Source: Neofusicoccum parvum
Lineage: Eukaryota > Ascomycota > Dothideomycetes > Botryosphaeriales > Botryosphaeriaceae
DNA: 64,000 nt
Reading direction: 5' to 3'
Assembly (NCBI GenBank): GCA_020912385.1
Contig: CP087218.1
Span: 1,488,001 to 1,552,000, forward strand
Under the pieces are notes generated by a model, which saw nothing but the letters and a program-made list of their open reading frames with translations, searched no databases and was not told the DNA's origin. Both the position numbers and the translations under genes were made by a program. Positions 51,655 to 62,524 of the stretch are shown one piece after another (the first letter of the stretch is position 1; each line of letters opens with the position of its first letter).

Positions 51655-54093
51655 ATGTCCATATCAGACACGCCCACGCCGCCCACAACCGCCGCAGCCA
51701 AGAACACGACGTCCTCGACCTCCCTGGCGGCCGAGGATGAGGAGGAGCTGCGCAAGCTAGACCAAGTCTTCAAACGCATCCGTACCAACATCCCAGACAC
51801 CCCGTACATCATAACCGTCCCGTGCGCCGAGCCGCGCTACCACCACTGGTCGCGAGAGCAGGCTGAGAGCTGGTGCCGGAACACACCGTTCGACCCGAGC
51901 GAGGAGCGCCTCCAGTACATGAGCTTTCTGTACCGCGATCACGCCGACAGCTGTTTTGTGTGCCGTACTGAAGTCGATGAGGAGAGGGACCGGCGCGCCG
52001 CCATGAAGACCAAGAGCGCCCCGAGCGGCACGAGCACTCCGCGCAGTGACGTCCCAAAAAAGAAGATTTCACTGGCGGCCTACAGCAGGAGCAAGCAGGC
52101 CAATGGGCTCCCTCCCAAGCCGGGCTCGGGCCCAGACGAATCAAAGAAGGATACTCCCATAAAAGAATCGAGAAACTTGCCGGACAAGTCTGCCGACGCG
52201 CAGAAGCCTGCAGCCAAGCAAGATCTTAGCTTGTGAGTGAGTTCCTGGCAGATGTTGAGACCGCCCCGCTCACCTGATGACCAGTGCCACCTCTGAGACA
52301 GAGGAGGAGAAGCCCTCACCGGTAAAGAAGCACAAGTCTTCTCCACCACCAGCAAAGAAACCGCGAAACCCCGAAGCACCCCCGCACGGCCTACCACCCC
52401 TCGTGTCCCCGATATCATCCCCGAATGCGCTTGGCCTCCCTCCGTTACTCTCCCCAACCCTCCCAGATGTTATCGAAGCCGAGCTCGAGAAGCTCGCCGA
52501 GCGGCACAAGAGGAATAGCTCCAACACATCTCTATCGTCAGAACAGAAGTCAAGCACGCCATTGTTAGGTCCGGAAATTAAAGCACATCAATCCTCCACC
52601 CCTTCCAAGAGTGCACTACGCGGACCAGAGAAGCGGCTCGCGAACCACAAGGCAGACGATACGGAAAACAAACCATCACGCTCCCAAGAGCCGGCTACCA
52701 AGCATGCTCGAGTACCATCCCAGAGTATCGCCGGAATGCCCAGGATGTCTCAAGACAAGCCGCGCAAGCTTATTGTGAAGCTTAAATACGGCAGAAAGCG
52801 CAGACAAGATGTCGAAAGATGCCTTAGGTTGCCCCCTGGACGGAAGGCTCGTCAGAAGGAACACGAATCTGCGACTGAAGACTCGCAAGAGCCGGAACGA
52901 GTACGGAAGGCGGATGGCCCGTCAAAGAGCAAGGAATTGCCAAGCAAGGAAGGAGCGCGGAAACCCGCGCTTCCAAGCACCGTAGACGGAAGGGACAACA
53001 AGAACCGGCATGTAGCAGACAAACGCCCTCGCGCGATTGATGATGTCTCCGCGGACGCCCCGCCTCCTAAAAGAGCACGAGCCCCATCCAACCTCGATCT
53101 CGACAGGAAACCGCGCACGCCAGTACCACCCTCCACTCAATCTCCATCTGTCTCCAGCAAGTCTATACCGAAGCCGCAGTACCTCACACCACGCAAAGAA
53201 GGCAAATCTACCGGCATGACACGCACCATCTCAAACGATAGCAATGGTGTCACAAGCACTCCAGCTGCATCTGGTGACACCCCGAGTGATGCAAAAGGTC
53301 CAACATCAGGTATCAACGGCAGACCGAGCGATATTAACGTGTGGAACATCCACTCACGCAAGCTCAATGATCTCGGTCGTCGTCTAAAGCATGAGGCGCA
53401 AGCTTTGTGTGATCCCCGAAGTCAGCCTTCGTTACGAGACCGTAAGCGAGGAGCGGTGATGAGCGTCGAATGCATTCTGTAAGGCACTCCGGATACTATG
53501 TTCATGAACCGCTCGTCTGACTTTCCTCTAGCACTTACATGGCAGCGTATTACTGTATGGACTACAACGCTCACCTGCGTCATCAGCCAGCCGATTTCAA
53601 CAGCAACTGGCGCACAATTTTCCCGCTGTTTCGCTTCTTCAAGAACAACTGCCAGGAGTTTCCACATATCGAAGGACTTCGTCTTCAGATTGGAGCAATC
53701 ATCTGCGCCCGCATTGCCACACTTGTTGCTCAGCGTCCTCCGCAGGCAGGCGCAGATGACAAGAATGCTCTCACCACCGACAAAGCGCTTTCGATCATGA
53801 GCGAGAATATCCAAACAATGGCTACGCTCGTTGCTGAGTCGCGGTCGAAGCTCTCTTTCGAAGACATCCGCTCAGAATATCCAAAGACTTGGGACAGACG
53901 CGCTAGAGGGATCGATGTCGAAAGTGATCCCAGGAGCTGGGAGAAGCTGGAACCCGGGAGCCTGGAGGGCAACTATAACCTCCCGCTAGGAGCGGACACG
54001 TCGCCAGTCCAGGCTGTACGGATGGGCGTCGCCTTCCTCGAAGAATGGATGAGCAAGGAAAACGTGGATTACAAGTTGCAGTTCAAACTATGA
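51655..54093 (+). CDS. Large Ser/Pro-rich nuclear-type protein, possible AFF/Ebp1-like C-terminal domain
   Basis: Three exons (51655-52232, 52285-53478, 53532-54093) give 777 residues. Residues 30-125 are ordered (KRIRTNIPDTPYIITVPC, SFLYRDHADSCFVCRTEVDE). Two related motifs follow at about 227-252 (LPPLVSP and LPPLLSPTLP), then a basic strand motif KLIVKLKYGRKRR near 355. A long disordered basic region leads to a helical domain at about 543-700 beginning SRKLNDLGRRLKHEAQAL. In AFF-family scaffolds a similar helix opening (LKHKADA, then a Ser/Glu-Cys helix) marks the C-terminal homology domain, and fission yeast Ebp1 of the Ell1-Eaf1 complex has a related part. That link is my inference from pattern, not a search. 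Most probably a conserved ascomycete transcription-elongation or chromatin protein. The exon joins are well supported by frame. Confidence 0.8.
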
Positions 54094-55039
54094 AGACGGC
54101 AGAAAATCTTTGAAAGACTAACGATGGAGGAGTTTTGCGGTTTTCGGCGTCATAATTATCGTCGGCAACAACAGCTGGCCAGGGCAAGCACTGGGGAGCT
54201 TCGATGAAAGAGAGCGATTCAACGGTATCTTGCGGACACTGCTCCTTTCTTCTTTTCTATTTTCTTTTGCTCTTTCACGCCAAAGCTGAGAGCTTACAAC
54301 CTTTTCCACACCTGGACTCTTGTTCCCGTTCGTCCCAGGGATGACGGGGCAGGATTCCACGTGACCGGTCGGTCCCTGTGTTAATCAACCCCTTTTCTTT
54401 CACGTCTGCCTTATTCGGTCCTGGGACCACGGATTTGTGTGCGGTTTTCTAAACGATACCCCCCGGGATGCCCACTGCTATCCTCTCCTTTATTTTCCAG
54501 TTGATTGCTGTTGTTGAGCTGCTGTTGCGACGGACAAAGGGATGGGCGAACGGGAGTCGAAAAGCGAGGAAGGGCCTTTCTCAATCAGGTTTGCTTACGC
54601 TGGAAGCGTTTTCTTGCAGTCTTTGGAGGATTGTGGATCAGGGGGGGTGTGATCTATTACTGCCAATCGTACGGGTGCGGGGAGCTGGATGTGGCTGGTT
54701 TTGCCGCTCCGAATACTGTGCTTTGTAACGGCAGATCAGACTAGTTCACAGGAGAATAGATACGTAGGCGGAGCTGAGAATGAATGCAGAAGATTCAGAA
54801 CATGCAGAGCGCAGCGGATATCCAAAAACCTCATATCATCGAGTCGAGCCTGCCCTGTCGATTTCCCTTAGCCTATGCACTTATAGTATCCTCTCTGAAC
54901 GTCAGCCTCTTTCCGTCTTTCTTTCATCTTCACTCTCCACCCTTTCTTGTCTCAACATGCAACTTTGCGAAGGGAGTTTTCGAGACATCCACCTCGACTC
55001 GGCTCCCTCCCCCAACTACCACCACCACCAACACCACCC
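54094..55039. other. Intergenic
   Basis: Holds the 3' UTR of the preceding gene. A CCA/CACC-rich run begins about 55010 and continues into the weak minus-strand frame. No RNA gene recognised. A CACGTG occurs at 54358-54363. Confidence 0.55.
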
Positions 55040-55678
55040 TCACCCCAAACCCCTCTCCACCACCCCAACCCACCCCCACACCTGCCGCACCAGATCGGGC
55101 AGCAGCTCAACCAGCGACGACCCCGCCTCCCCACCCTCGACCACCACCCTCGCGTCAACACCACCGCCGCCGCCACCGGCGAATCTCCTCGCTGTCGAGT
55201 ACTCGTGCGTGCGCCGCGCAGCCGTGCTGCCGAACAGCGCGGTGCCGTCGGCGGAGAGGCGGAGGAAGGCGACGGCGGCGTCGAGGTCGCCGAGAGCGCG
55301 GCGGAGGGAGGATATGGCGGGCCCGGAGGCGGGGGGCGAGGGCGGGGTGGAGACGGGTGGGTAGAGGGTTATGGAGAGGGAGGGAGGCGGGGTGGGGGGT
55401 GGGGAGGAGGAAGGGGGTGAGGTTGATGGCGGTGGTGGGAGCGGTAGCAGGGTGGTGGTGGGTGGAGATGGAGTGGGAGCTGGTGGTGGTGCGGCGTGTT
55501 GGGCGTTCCAAAGCAGTGAAAAGAAGAAGTAAGTTAGCTGAGCATGTATGATAAGTAGAAGAAGACTAAAGCACGAGAGGACGATGTGCAGGAGATAGGC
55601 TTGAGCTACGGCGTCGTGGTACATGTGTCGGCTGGAGATGACTTGGCGTATGAGCTGGTTGTTGTTGCTGGAATCCAT
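55040..55678 (-). CDS. Orphan protein with one membrane helix and a proline-rich stretch (tentative)
   Basis: A 212-residue open frame with no recognised family. Residues 1-25 are polar (MDSSNNNQLIRQVISSRHMY), a hydrophobic helix spans about 27-58 (YLLHIVLSCFSLLLLIIHAQ), then come about 45 residues dominated by Pro/Ser/Thr. An ordered-looking end (ISSLRRALGDLDAAVAFLRL, VELLPDLVRQVWGWV) follows. A GTTATAAC element lies about 75 bp upstream. The amino-acid order, with a clean hydrophobic helix bounded by charged parts, favours this strand over the overlapping plus-strand frames, which are simple Arg/Gly/Pro shadows. Could have a further 3' exon. Weakest gene call in the list. Confidence 0.4.
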   Translation of the reverse strand: MDSSNNNQLIRQVISSRHMYHDAVAQAYLLHIVLSCFSLLLLIIHAQLTYFFFSLLWNAQHAAPPPAPTPSPPTTTLLPLPPPPSTSPPSSSPPPTPPPSLSITLYPPVSTPPSPPASGPAISSLRRALGDLDAAVAFLRLSADGTALFGSTAARRTHEYSTARRFAGGGGGGVDARVVVEGGEAGSSLVELLPDLVRQVWGWVGVVERGLG

Positions 55679-56936
55679 AGTTTGCAGGTGTGATAGTAGT
55701 TGTGATGGATGGTTGATGGTGAGTGTGTGGAACAGTTGCAGATCTTGTGGGTTATAACTACCTATGGCTTGTAAATTGCCTTTGATTGTCTATTCTTTCT
55801 GGTCGCTTTGAGAAAGTACCATTAAATGGGTGCAGGTTAAGAGTCCACCAAAGGCATTGTCCGAGTGAGACATGATCTTGAGTGCCGGATATCAAAGGGC
55901 AAGATTGTTACCCAAACAATAACGACTGCCTTTGAGCCCCACGGCAAACAGGTCTCAAGGAAGTCCGTCGATATTCCCATAACATTTGAGTCTTATGAAA
56001 TTTTGTTAACCCAAATCTCACTTCGGTCGTTACTCCCCGATCACCATTCTCGGTTCTATGCAAAACCCAGAAACCAAAAACGATATGAGCATACAGAAGC
56101 TTCTTCTCCTCTGTAAATTCTGTTCGCCTCGTTTCACCCTCGTTACCACCTTTGAACCCGCATTGCAAAGCCACAGCGATCACAAATGACTTTACAAAAG
56201 AGTTCTCCCAAAGCGTCCTCACCACCCCCTTGCTCTCTCGTCTCCGCCGCCTTCTTCCAAACGTCACTGTACCTTCGCAGTAGATACTTTCGCGCTTGTC
56301 TTTTTTTTTTTTTAAAAAAAAAGATGTGCCTCCACCTCACAGAGAACCAATGCATTAAGATTTTCTTAATGAAAAGAGAATCTGTGACCTCCAACGCGGC
56401 AAAGACTTCCCTCTTGGGTACAAGCACTATGGCCATACGTCATCTACGTCAGATCTCCTGACCTCCAACCCTAGCACTGACCCGGCGCACTCTTAGCCCT
56501 CGGTGACCGCAATGCTCTCTTAAAACAGTGCCTTCCTCCTCTGCAAACTATTTTCCAGCATCAAAACAGCACGAGATGTCCCGGAAGAAATCGACCAAAG
56601 CTCTCGAACGACTCGTATATGCCGAGCTGAGCAGATCTTTCACTGTTCTGGAGGATTCGTGATCTTTATGTGACTGTGTCGTGATATTCTGTCTATTCTC
56701 TCCCATATTTCAATGCCTATAAAGCCGAGAGCAAATAAACAAATCAATTATGGGACCGCACTGCTAATTCTCAGCATAAGCCATTGATGATGAGGGCCGA
56801 TTTTAGTGACCGCACTCAATACCAGAGGAAGCCATTGTATACACAGACTGTGGTTCACCATTCATTCGTATTATGTACATTCATCTCGCCAACCTATCAC
56901 CAACTAACACATCCAAAAGAACCGCGTGGCCAAAAT
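55679..56936. other. Intergenic with a long T/A tract
   Basis: No supportable gene. 56301-56322 is T13 followed at once by A9. The rest is unremarkable AT-moderate sequence, part of it the ABM gene's 3' flank. Confidence 0.6.
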
Positions 56937-57323
56937 TTACTCAACCTTAACCGGCTTGCTCGTATCCAACTCGTTGAAACGGCGCAGATCCATCTCCTTC
57001 TCAAGGAGAGGGATAACGTAGGGGTCAAAGGTCTTCCAGTACGGGTTCTCCAGGTGGTACTTCTGGCTCTATTCGCAGGCATAAAAGGATCAGCCCGGTT
57101 GAAGAATGGATGGGGCGAGGAAGGGACAACGTACGCTCTCGTGCTCGTAGCGCTCGACGATGCACCACTTGCGGGGATCCTTGTGGTCCTGCATGACGTG
57201 CCAGCCGATGGTCTCCGTGTCCTTGGAGTAGACTTGCGAGGCCTCGATCAGCTTGTTGCGCAGCTTCTCCTCGACCTCCTTGCCCTCCTTGGCGTAGAGA
57301 TGGACGACGATGGTGTACACCAT
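56937..57323 (-). CDS. Small ABM-fold (dimeric alpha/beta barrel) protein
   Basis: Two exons (57323-57135 and 57068-56937) give 106 residues. The sequence starts MVYTIVVHLYAKEGKEVEEK, the beta1-alpha1 start of the antibiotic-biosynthesis-monooxygenase-like fold. It continues with TIGWHVMQDHKDPRKWCIVERYEHES and, over the intron, a segment of YHLENPYWKTFDPYV type. The E-R-Y-E/H pattern before the second helix is usual for this family. Members act as cofactor-free oxygenases, quinone or heme-linked enzymes, or have no known activity; substrate cannot be told. The domain is complete and fills the whole protein. No biosynthetic cluster surrounds it, which argues for a housekeeping or stress role. 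The long plus-strand frame over it is a shadow. Confidence 0.85.
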
Positions 57324-58789
57324 TTTTGCTGCTGGCGGAGTTGCTGTCAGGAAGGCGTTAGCCTCTCGATTCCTCTTATCATATACGCATTCTCCATTGC
57401 AGGGAAGGGGCCGCGAGAAAGCAGAACTTGTGAGATCTGGGGTCGACGTGGCGGTGCGCTGAGAAATGGTGTCGTGCATCGAGGCATTGCACAGCGATCC
57501 TCCAGCATCTGCTCGTCTTTCGTCCCATCTCCACCGCCGCAAACGGACGCAACGGCTGCCAGCCACGCCCTTCCGCAATACACACCCCCAGGCGCCTCAC
57601 GCAGAGCTCAGTCACCACCAGAACAACGACGAGCGATGAGAAGGAGCCCCTATTGTGCAACGGAGACGTCGTGGTCTGATGTCACGTCTCGCGCGCGAGC
57701 TCCGGAGCTCCGGCTCGCCGGAAACGGAAGCAGCTGGCAGCGTGCTTGCCCAATGGCGCAACGGGTGTGAATGTGCATGCCGCGTGTATGACGGCTTAAT
57801 TGAAAGCGTGCTTACATTTGTGGTTGTGTTTTGGAGGGCTGATGGAAGGAGGGTGTGGCGATGGAGGGGCAATGGAGGGGCAGCGGTGCTTAAGGGCGCG
57901 AGCTCGAGCTGGCTAGACCCACCAGTCCCGCATTTCCTTGACGTCGGCGAGAGGGCTCAGTCGTTAGGCTTTCGCACCAAGAAAATTCGCGGGAAGGTGA
58001 GGCGGCTCCGCGGTTGCACCGAAGCCGCCCAGCAGCCAACACAAGAGCGGCACTGTCGTCATGCCGCGGCGCCCTGGTGCTCAACGCAAGCATTTGCTTG
58101 TCTGGCAGTCACCACGAGTGATTGTTCGAATGTCATTTCTCTTGTATCCGCTGCCATATGCCTACACAGCGCCCTTTCCTGGTTGCGCCCCCTTCCCACC
58201 ATGTCCCCCACAAGAAACCCGCCGCGCGAACCGTGTCAGTCAGCCCTCCACCCGTCCATCTTTCTATTGACCCACCAGCCAATCCGCACCAACGCTCCTA
58301 AGTACCAAGAACCTTTGTTTTCACTTGTGGCAAAAAGAAGGAAAAACTCGGAGAGAAGACAGCGAGAACAAACGGTCCAGCGCAGGGAAAAGGCCCAGAA
58401 AGCCTCTGAAAACACATTTCAGAAGAGAAGAACAGACAAAAGATCGGGTTGATGGCACATCCACAGCATCCCGTTGAAGCGTGCCACCCTCCTGCAAGCA
58501 ACGAAAACTCTCCTCCCGCAACGCTATGCAAGAAAAAAGCCCTTTTGTCCGAAGAAAATTTCATGATTTCATGATTTGAAGATGGGAAAGATGACGGTGT
58601 TGCTAGATGAATAACGCCCACCCAGATCTCTTAATCTCCTTTTAACCGCGAGAAGGGATGCAGAACCGAAAAATGGCTTTTGGGACGTAGAGCCGGAAAA
58701 GCGAGGAAAATGCGGCCACACATAAACTCCGCTCCGAGATGGGACATCGCCTGGAGGAAAGAGCATCAATCGTGAAACCAGTGGCGCGC
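57324..58789. other. Intergenic between two minus-strand genes
   Basis: 1.5 kb holding the ABM gene's promoter and the 3' flank of the PP5 gene. Frames on both strands are Arg/Ser-rich without motifs. Nothing else recognised. Confidence 0.6.
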
Positions 58790-60391
58790 CTACATCATCG
58801 ACATGAGACCGTTGTGTGCGTATGCCATCGGCTTGATCGGCGGGTGCGGTACGGCCTCGAACTTGTGGAACTCGAGCTTGTACTCCGGACCGATGTTGAT
58901 GTAGGCGCCCTTGTTCTCCGTGCTGTCGCAGTACCTGGGCGCCGAGAAGACTGTTCCCCCAGTCATCAGCTTCCTGTGCCGTGAAAAACGTTGAAGAATA
59001 CGTACCGGTAATGCATTTTCCATCGTGCTCCACTTCGTAACCCTCCATACGGACCTCGTGACTTCTAATGACAGCTTCCAGGCCGTTCTTCTCGCAAAAC
59101 CTTTTTGTGATGTCCGGACCGAACTGCAGACCGACACCTCTCTTGCTAGGGCCACGGCCAGGCGCTGGTTGCGGATCTGTCCAGAGCATTTCCATCATCA
59201 GACCGCTCTGCCCAGGCTGTCTCTGCTTGTGCCTGTTAAGCTTCCTCACGTCGTCCAGGGTGATGTCATCCTTCGAGAACAGGCCACCGTGCAGGACAAA
59301 GAACTTCTTGCCGATGAGCGTGGCCAGAGGTAATGCGGAGAAGGACTCGGAGAAGATCTTGAAGACGCGCTCGGTGTACTTGGCGCGGCACTCGCCTTCG
59401 AATCCGTACATGCGGTTCATGTCGTCGGTCTCGTGGTTGCCGCGGTTGAGGAAGAAGGTCTTGGGGTAGAGTAGCTTGTAGGCGTATAGCGTGAGCGCAA
59501 CTTCGGTCGACCACGACCCACGGTCGACAAAGTCGCCGTTGAAAAGGTACGAGTGCTTCTCGGACGGCTTGCCGTTCAGGCGGAAGATCTCGAGGAGATC
59601 GAAGAATTGACCGTGGGTATCACCGCAGACGGTGATCTTGGTTCCCTCAGGTACGTCGTACTCAACCATGGTGGGCTCGTTGTAGACGAGCTCCTTGACG
59701 GCGATAATGATCTGGTAGACGTACTTCCTGTGGATCTTCTTGCCATCCTTGAATCTTTGGATCATGTCCTCGATGAACTCATTGGTCATGTCCTTCTCCA
59801 ATCTCACGCCGTCGTAGGCATCCTCAACGACCATGCTGTCCAGATCCAAGCCCTCAATAGCCGAGGGCGCGTCGGCGATCTCGATGGCCTTGAGGAAGGC
59901 ATCGCGCTTGACGATCTTCTCGCACTCGGCGTGCTGCAACTTCGCATTCTTGTCGCTGGGGTTCTTCTTGATGACAATTTTCCAGTCGCGGAGGGCGTCG
60001 CTGTGCTTCAGGATTGCCGTATTGGCGACGGCGCGGCGGTAGTAGGCCTGCCACCGGTCTTATTTAGCGCAAAGACCCTCGGAGGGCAGTAATTCGCCAC
60101 GTACCTTGACATTGTTGGGATCGAGTTGTATAGCCTTCTCAGCGTCGATGACAGCGAAACCGTATGCCTCAAGCTTGATGTTCGCCTGTGTATGGCCTGT
60201 CAGCCCTCTGTCGCGTGCGGGTGCTCTGGTCGGAGATAGCATACCTGTGCGCGATTCGTGTAGAACGAGGGCTCTTTGTCGTAGGTCTCAATGGCCTTGG
60301 TGTAGTGGTCGATGGCGGCAGGCCAGTCATGCTCCTTGAACGCCTTGTTGCCCTGCTCCTTGAAGGCAATGGCGTCCTCGAGGGCACCCAT
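58790..60391 (-). CDS. ppt1: Serine/threonine protein phosphatase 5 (PP5/Ppt1)
   Basis: Four exons (60391-60245, 60185-60105, 60047-59006, 58950-58790) give 476 residues. TPR repeats fill about 1-110 (FKEQGNKAFKEHDW, AEKAIQLDPNNVK, LRDWKIVIKKNP); introns 1 and 2 fall inside them. The catalytic domain has GDTHG (218-222), GDFVDRG, RGNHE, LHGG and, over intron 3, SAPRYCD: all metal-binding and phosphate-contact motifs of PPP phosphatases are present. The C-terminus (PPIKPMAYAHNGLMSMM) is typical of PP5. Known role: the TPR domain docks on the Hsp90 C-terminus and relieves auto-inhibition, and the enzyme dephosphorylates Hsp90/Cdc37 clients in cytosol and nucleus. The length agrees with the family's roughly 480-500 residues. 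Divergent from spt4 over 527 bp. Confidence 0.96.
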
Positions 60392-60918
60392 GGTGGCGGA
60401 CGAGGGTAATGCTACGGCTCCCGAGACGCTCGGGCGCGCGCCTAGCTAAGCAAGAGAACGCGTGGACGTGTGAGGGAGCGTAGCGGGGCGCACGGGCTGG
60501 AAGCGGCGGGGTGAGAGGCGAGAAATGCGCAGGGCTCGCACGAGGGAGAGGCAGCAGAGCTGAGGTTTGGCAGAGGCGCGGGGAAAGAGACTCGTCAAAT
60601 TCGAGTTGGCGGGCCTCTGGACTCTGGAATGCGATGACGGCGGAAGAGTCGAGAAAAGACGCCGAGGTGTTGGCCCGAGCTTCCTTCCGCTCACTGCGGG
60701 TCCCGGTGCCCAGCACCCTCTTTGCCCTTCCATTGTCCCCTCGCCCACCATTGCCTTTGAGCGCGCGCCTTCCGTCACCGTTCCGCTCTCGACGCGTCCG
60801 CCACCCTTGCCACCGCGCGTCTCAGCTGCTCCCGCGATCCGCTGCATTCCCTCCGCGCTCCGCCCCACGCAAACGAACTCCGGCGCCCACTCGCCCGTCC
60901 TACACACCCACCGCCGCC
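60392..60918. promoter_or_regulatory. Shared divergent promoter of ppt1 and spt4
   Basis: 527 bp between the two start codons. The strand leading to spt4 is strongly C/T-rich from about 60700 on, typical of a fungal leader. No clear TATA box. Frames that run through it are shadows. Confidence 0.6.
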
Positions 60919-61470
60919 ATGGCCTCGCGCTCCTACGTCACGCCCTCACAGCACCGGCACCTGCGCGCCTGCATGGTGTGCAGCTTCGTGCAGCCGGCCA
61001 ACAAGTTCCGGCAGCAAGGCTGCCCCAACTGCGAGTTCCTCGAGATGCAGGGCGCCGACGAGGCCCACATTGCCGACTGCACCAGCGCCGTCTTCGAGGG
61101 GCTCATCGCCCTGGCCGACCCGGGCCAGAGCTGGGTCGCCAAGTGGCAGCGCCTCGACGGCTACGTGCCCGGCATGTACGCCACAAAGGTTTCTGGCATT
61201 GTGAGTTCAAACACCTGCCCTGAAGTTTGGTAGCCGGGGGGAAGAGAAACGAAAAACGGTGCTCCACCCGGCTTTGTTGAAGAGTGGTGGGCTGACTGTG
61301 GGTTGTTTGCTTGCGAACAGCTTGGCGAGGAACAACTGGCTGCATGTGAAGCAGCAGGCGTCAAGTATATCCCGTAAGTGAATGCGGTATCCGAGCTCTT
61401 CTTGGCTGGACCTCAATTGACTGATTCTCGCAGGCGTGATGGCAGCGAGCAGGAAGACATCGAGGCATGA
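60919..61470 (+). CDS. spt4: Transcription elongation factor Spt4
   Basis: Three exons (60919-61200, 61321-61373, 61434-61470) give 123 residues. The N-terminal zinc finger has CMVC (C18, C21) and CPNC (C35, C38). The NGN-contact region follows ([20 protein letters not shown], then [20 protein letters not shown]), then the conserved [14 protein letters not shown]. Known role: partner of Spt5 in the DSIF complex on RNA polymerase II, aiding processive elongation, in the nucleus. Length fits the family (about 100-125). The last two exons are very short (53 and 37 nt) but keep frame and end in an acidic tail. Start at 60919 in context gccgccATGg. Confidence 0.95.
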
Positions 61471-62524
61471 AAGGAAAGGCATCATCCACACACCGGGACA
61501 CCATCGATACCTTTATTGCATTTGAGCGAGTGGCGTTGAAAGAGAAATACGTGGTCGGGCACTACTGGCGTCAATGACTTTTGGTCGGGATATTGGGTTC
61601 GGGCGCCACATGGTCGTGGCACGACAGGGAAGACAGGAAAAAAAAAGGGTGAAGCTGGAGGATCTTATCAGATGGGAAAACCAAGATTGAGGATTCCTCA
61701 TTCGGGAGAACCGTCAACTCGTCCTGACTGGGTGAACCAATAGGATGGCATTTCACTGTGTCTATCCATCTCCGATAGTTCATGGGGTTTGTGAAACTTT
61801 CGAGTGTCAAGAATGTGCTCTCAGATGCTCGAAATAGCTCTAGGTGGGCGCGGCTCGGCGTTCAGCTGGTGGTGGATGAAAACGGAGAAATTTGTCCAAA
61901 AACCGAAACACATTACGATTTGGGAGTCTGTCGTTTTGTCGCGAATCTTGAAGAGATCTTTCATGCCTCGGGATATCTGCGCTTGGCAGTTGTGCTTGCG
62001 AGTCGGAGTTTCAAGGCTTATCCGCGCTCTCGCTCACGAGATCATCTCCTTGGGATCTTACAACTCCACATTAAGTGTCAAGGGTTCAGGGTTTGATTAC
62101 AGAACTTCAACCTCGAACACATCTGCTACATTCCAACATCCATGCGATAGTAGGCGCTGACGATTGCTAGTCATGCGCTCGGACTAATGGAATCACTGAT
62201 AGATAGAAACTGGTTGTCTGTACCGATATTCCATTCGTACAACCCCCGCTTGAGGGTGTGTTGTATTGTATCTACGCCTTTGGGTTGTCCACATAATCTG
62301 TAATTGTATCTACTCCAACTCTGGCGAAACGCCCCTCGAAAAAATGACAAGCAAAGAGGTATCGCTTAGGATATATGAAACACCATCGAACTCCTTTCCC
62401 CATGCCTATGCTGGAACAAATGTCAAAATAACGCTCATAATGCCCTTTACAGTCGTGACGCAATTGTTGTGGGTGCGGGTGGTTTGCTCGTCGCAGTATC
62501 CCCGAGACCCATCTGATTAGCGGA
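61471..62524. other. Intergenic between convergent genes
   Basis: 1.05 kb of 3' flanks for spt4 (plus) and the aspartic protease (minus). Short frames only; nothing recognised. Confidence 0.65.

Noticed and set aside
56784..57770. 328-codon plus-strand frame over the ABM gene
   Set aside because: Runs antisense through both ABM exons and the intron; the minus-strand product is a complete known fold.
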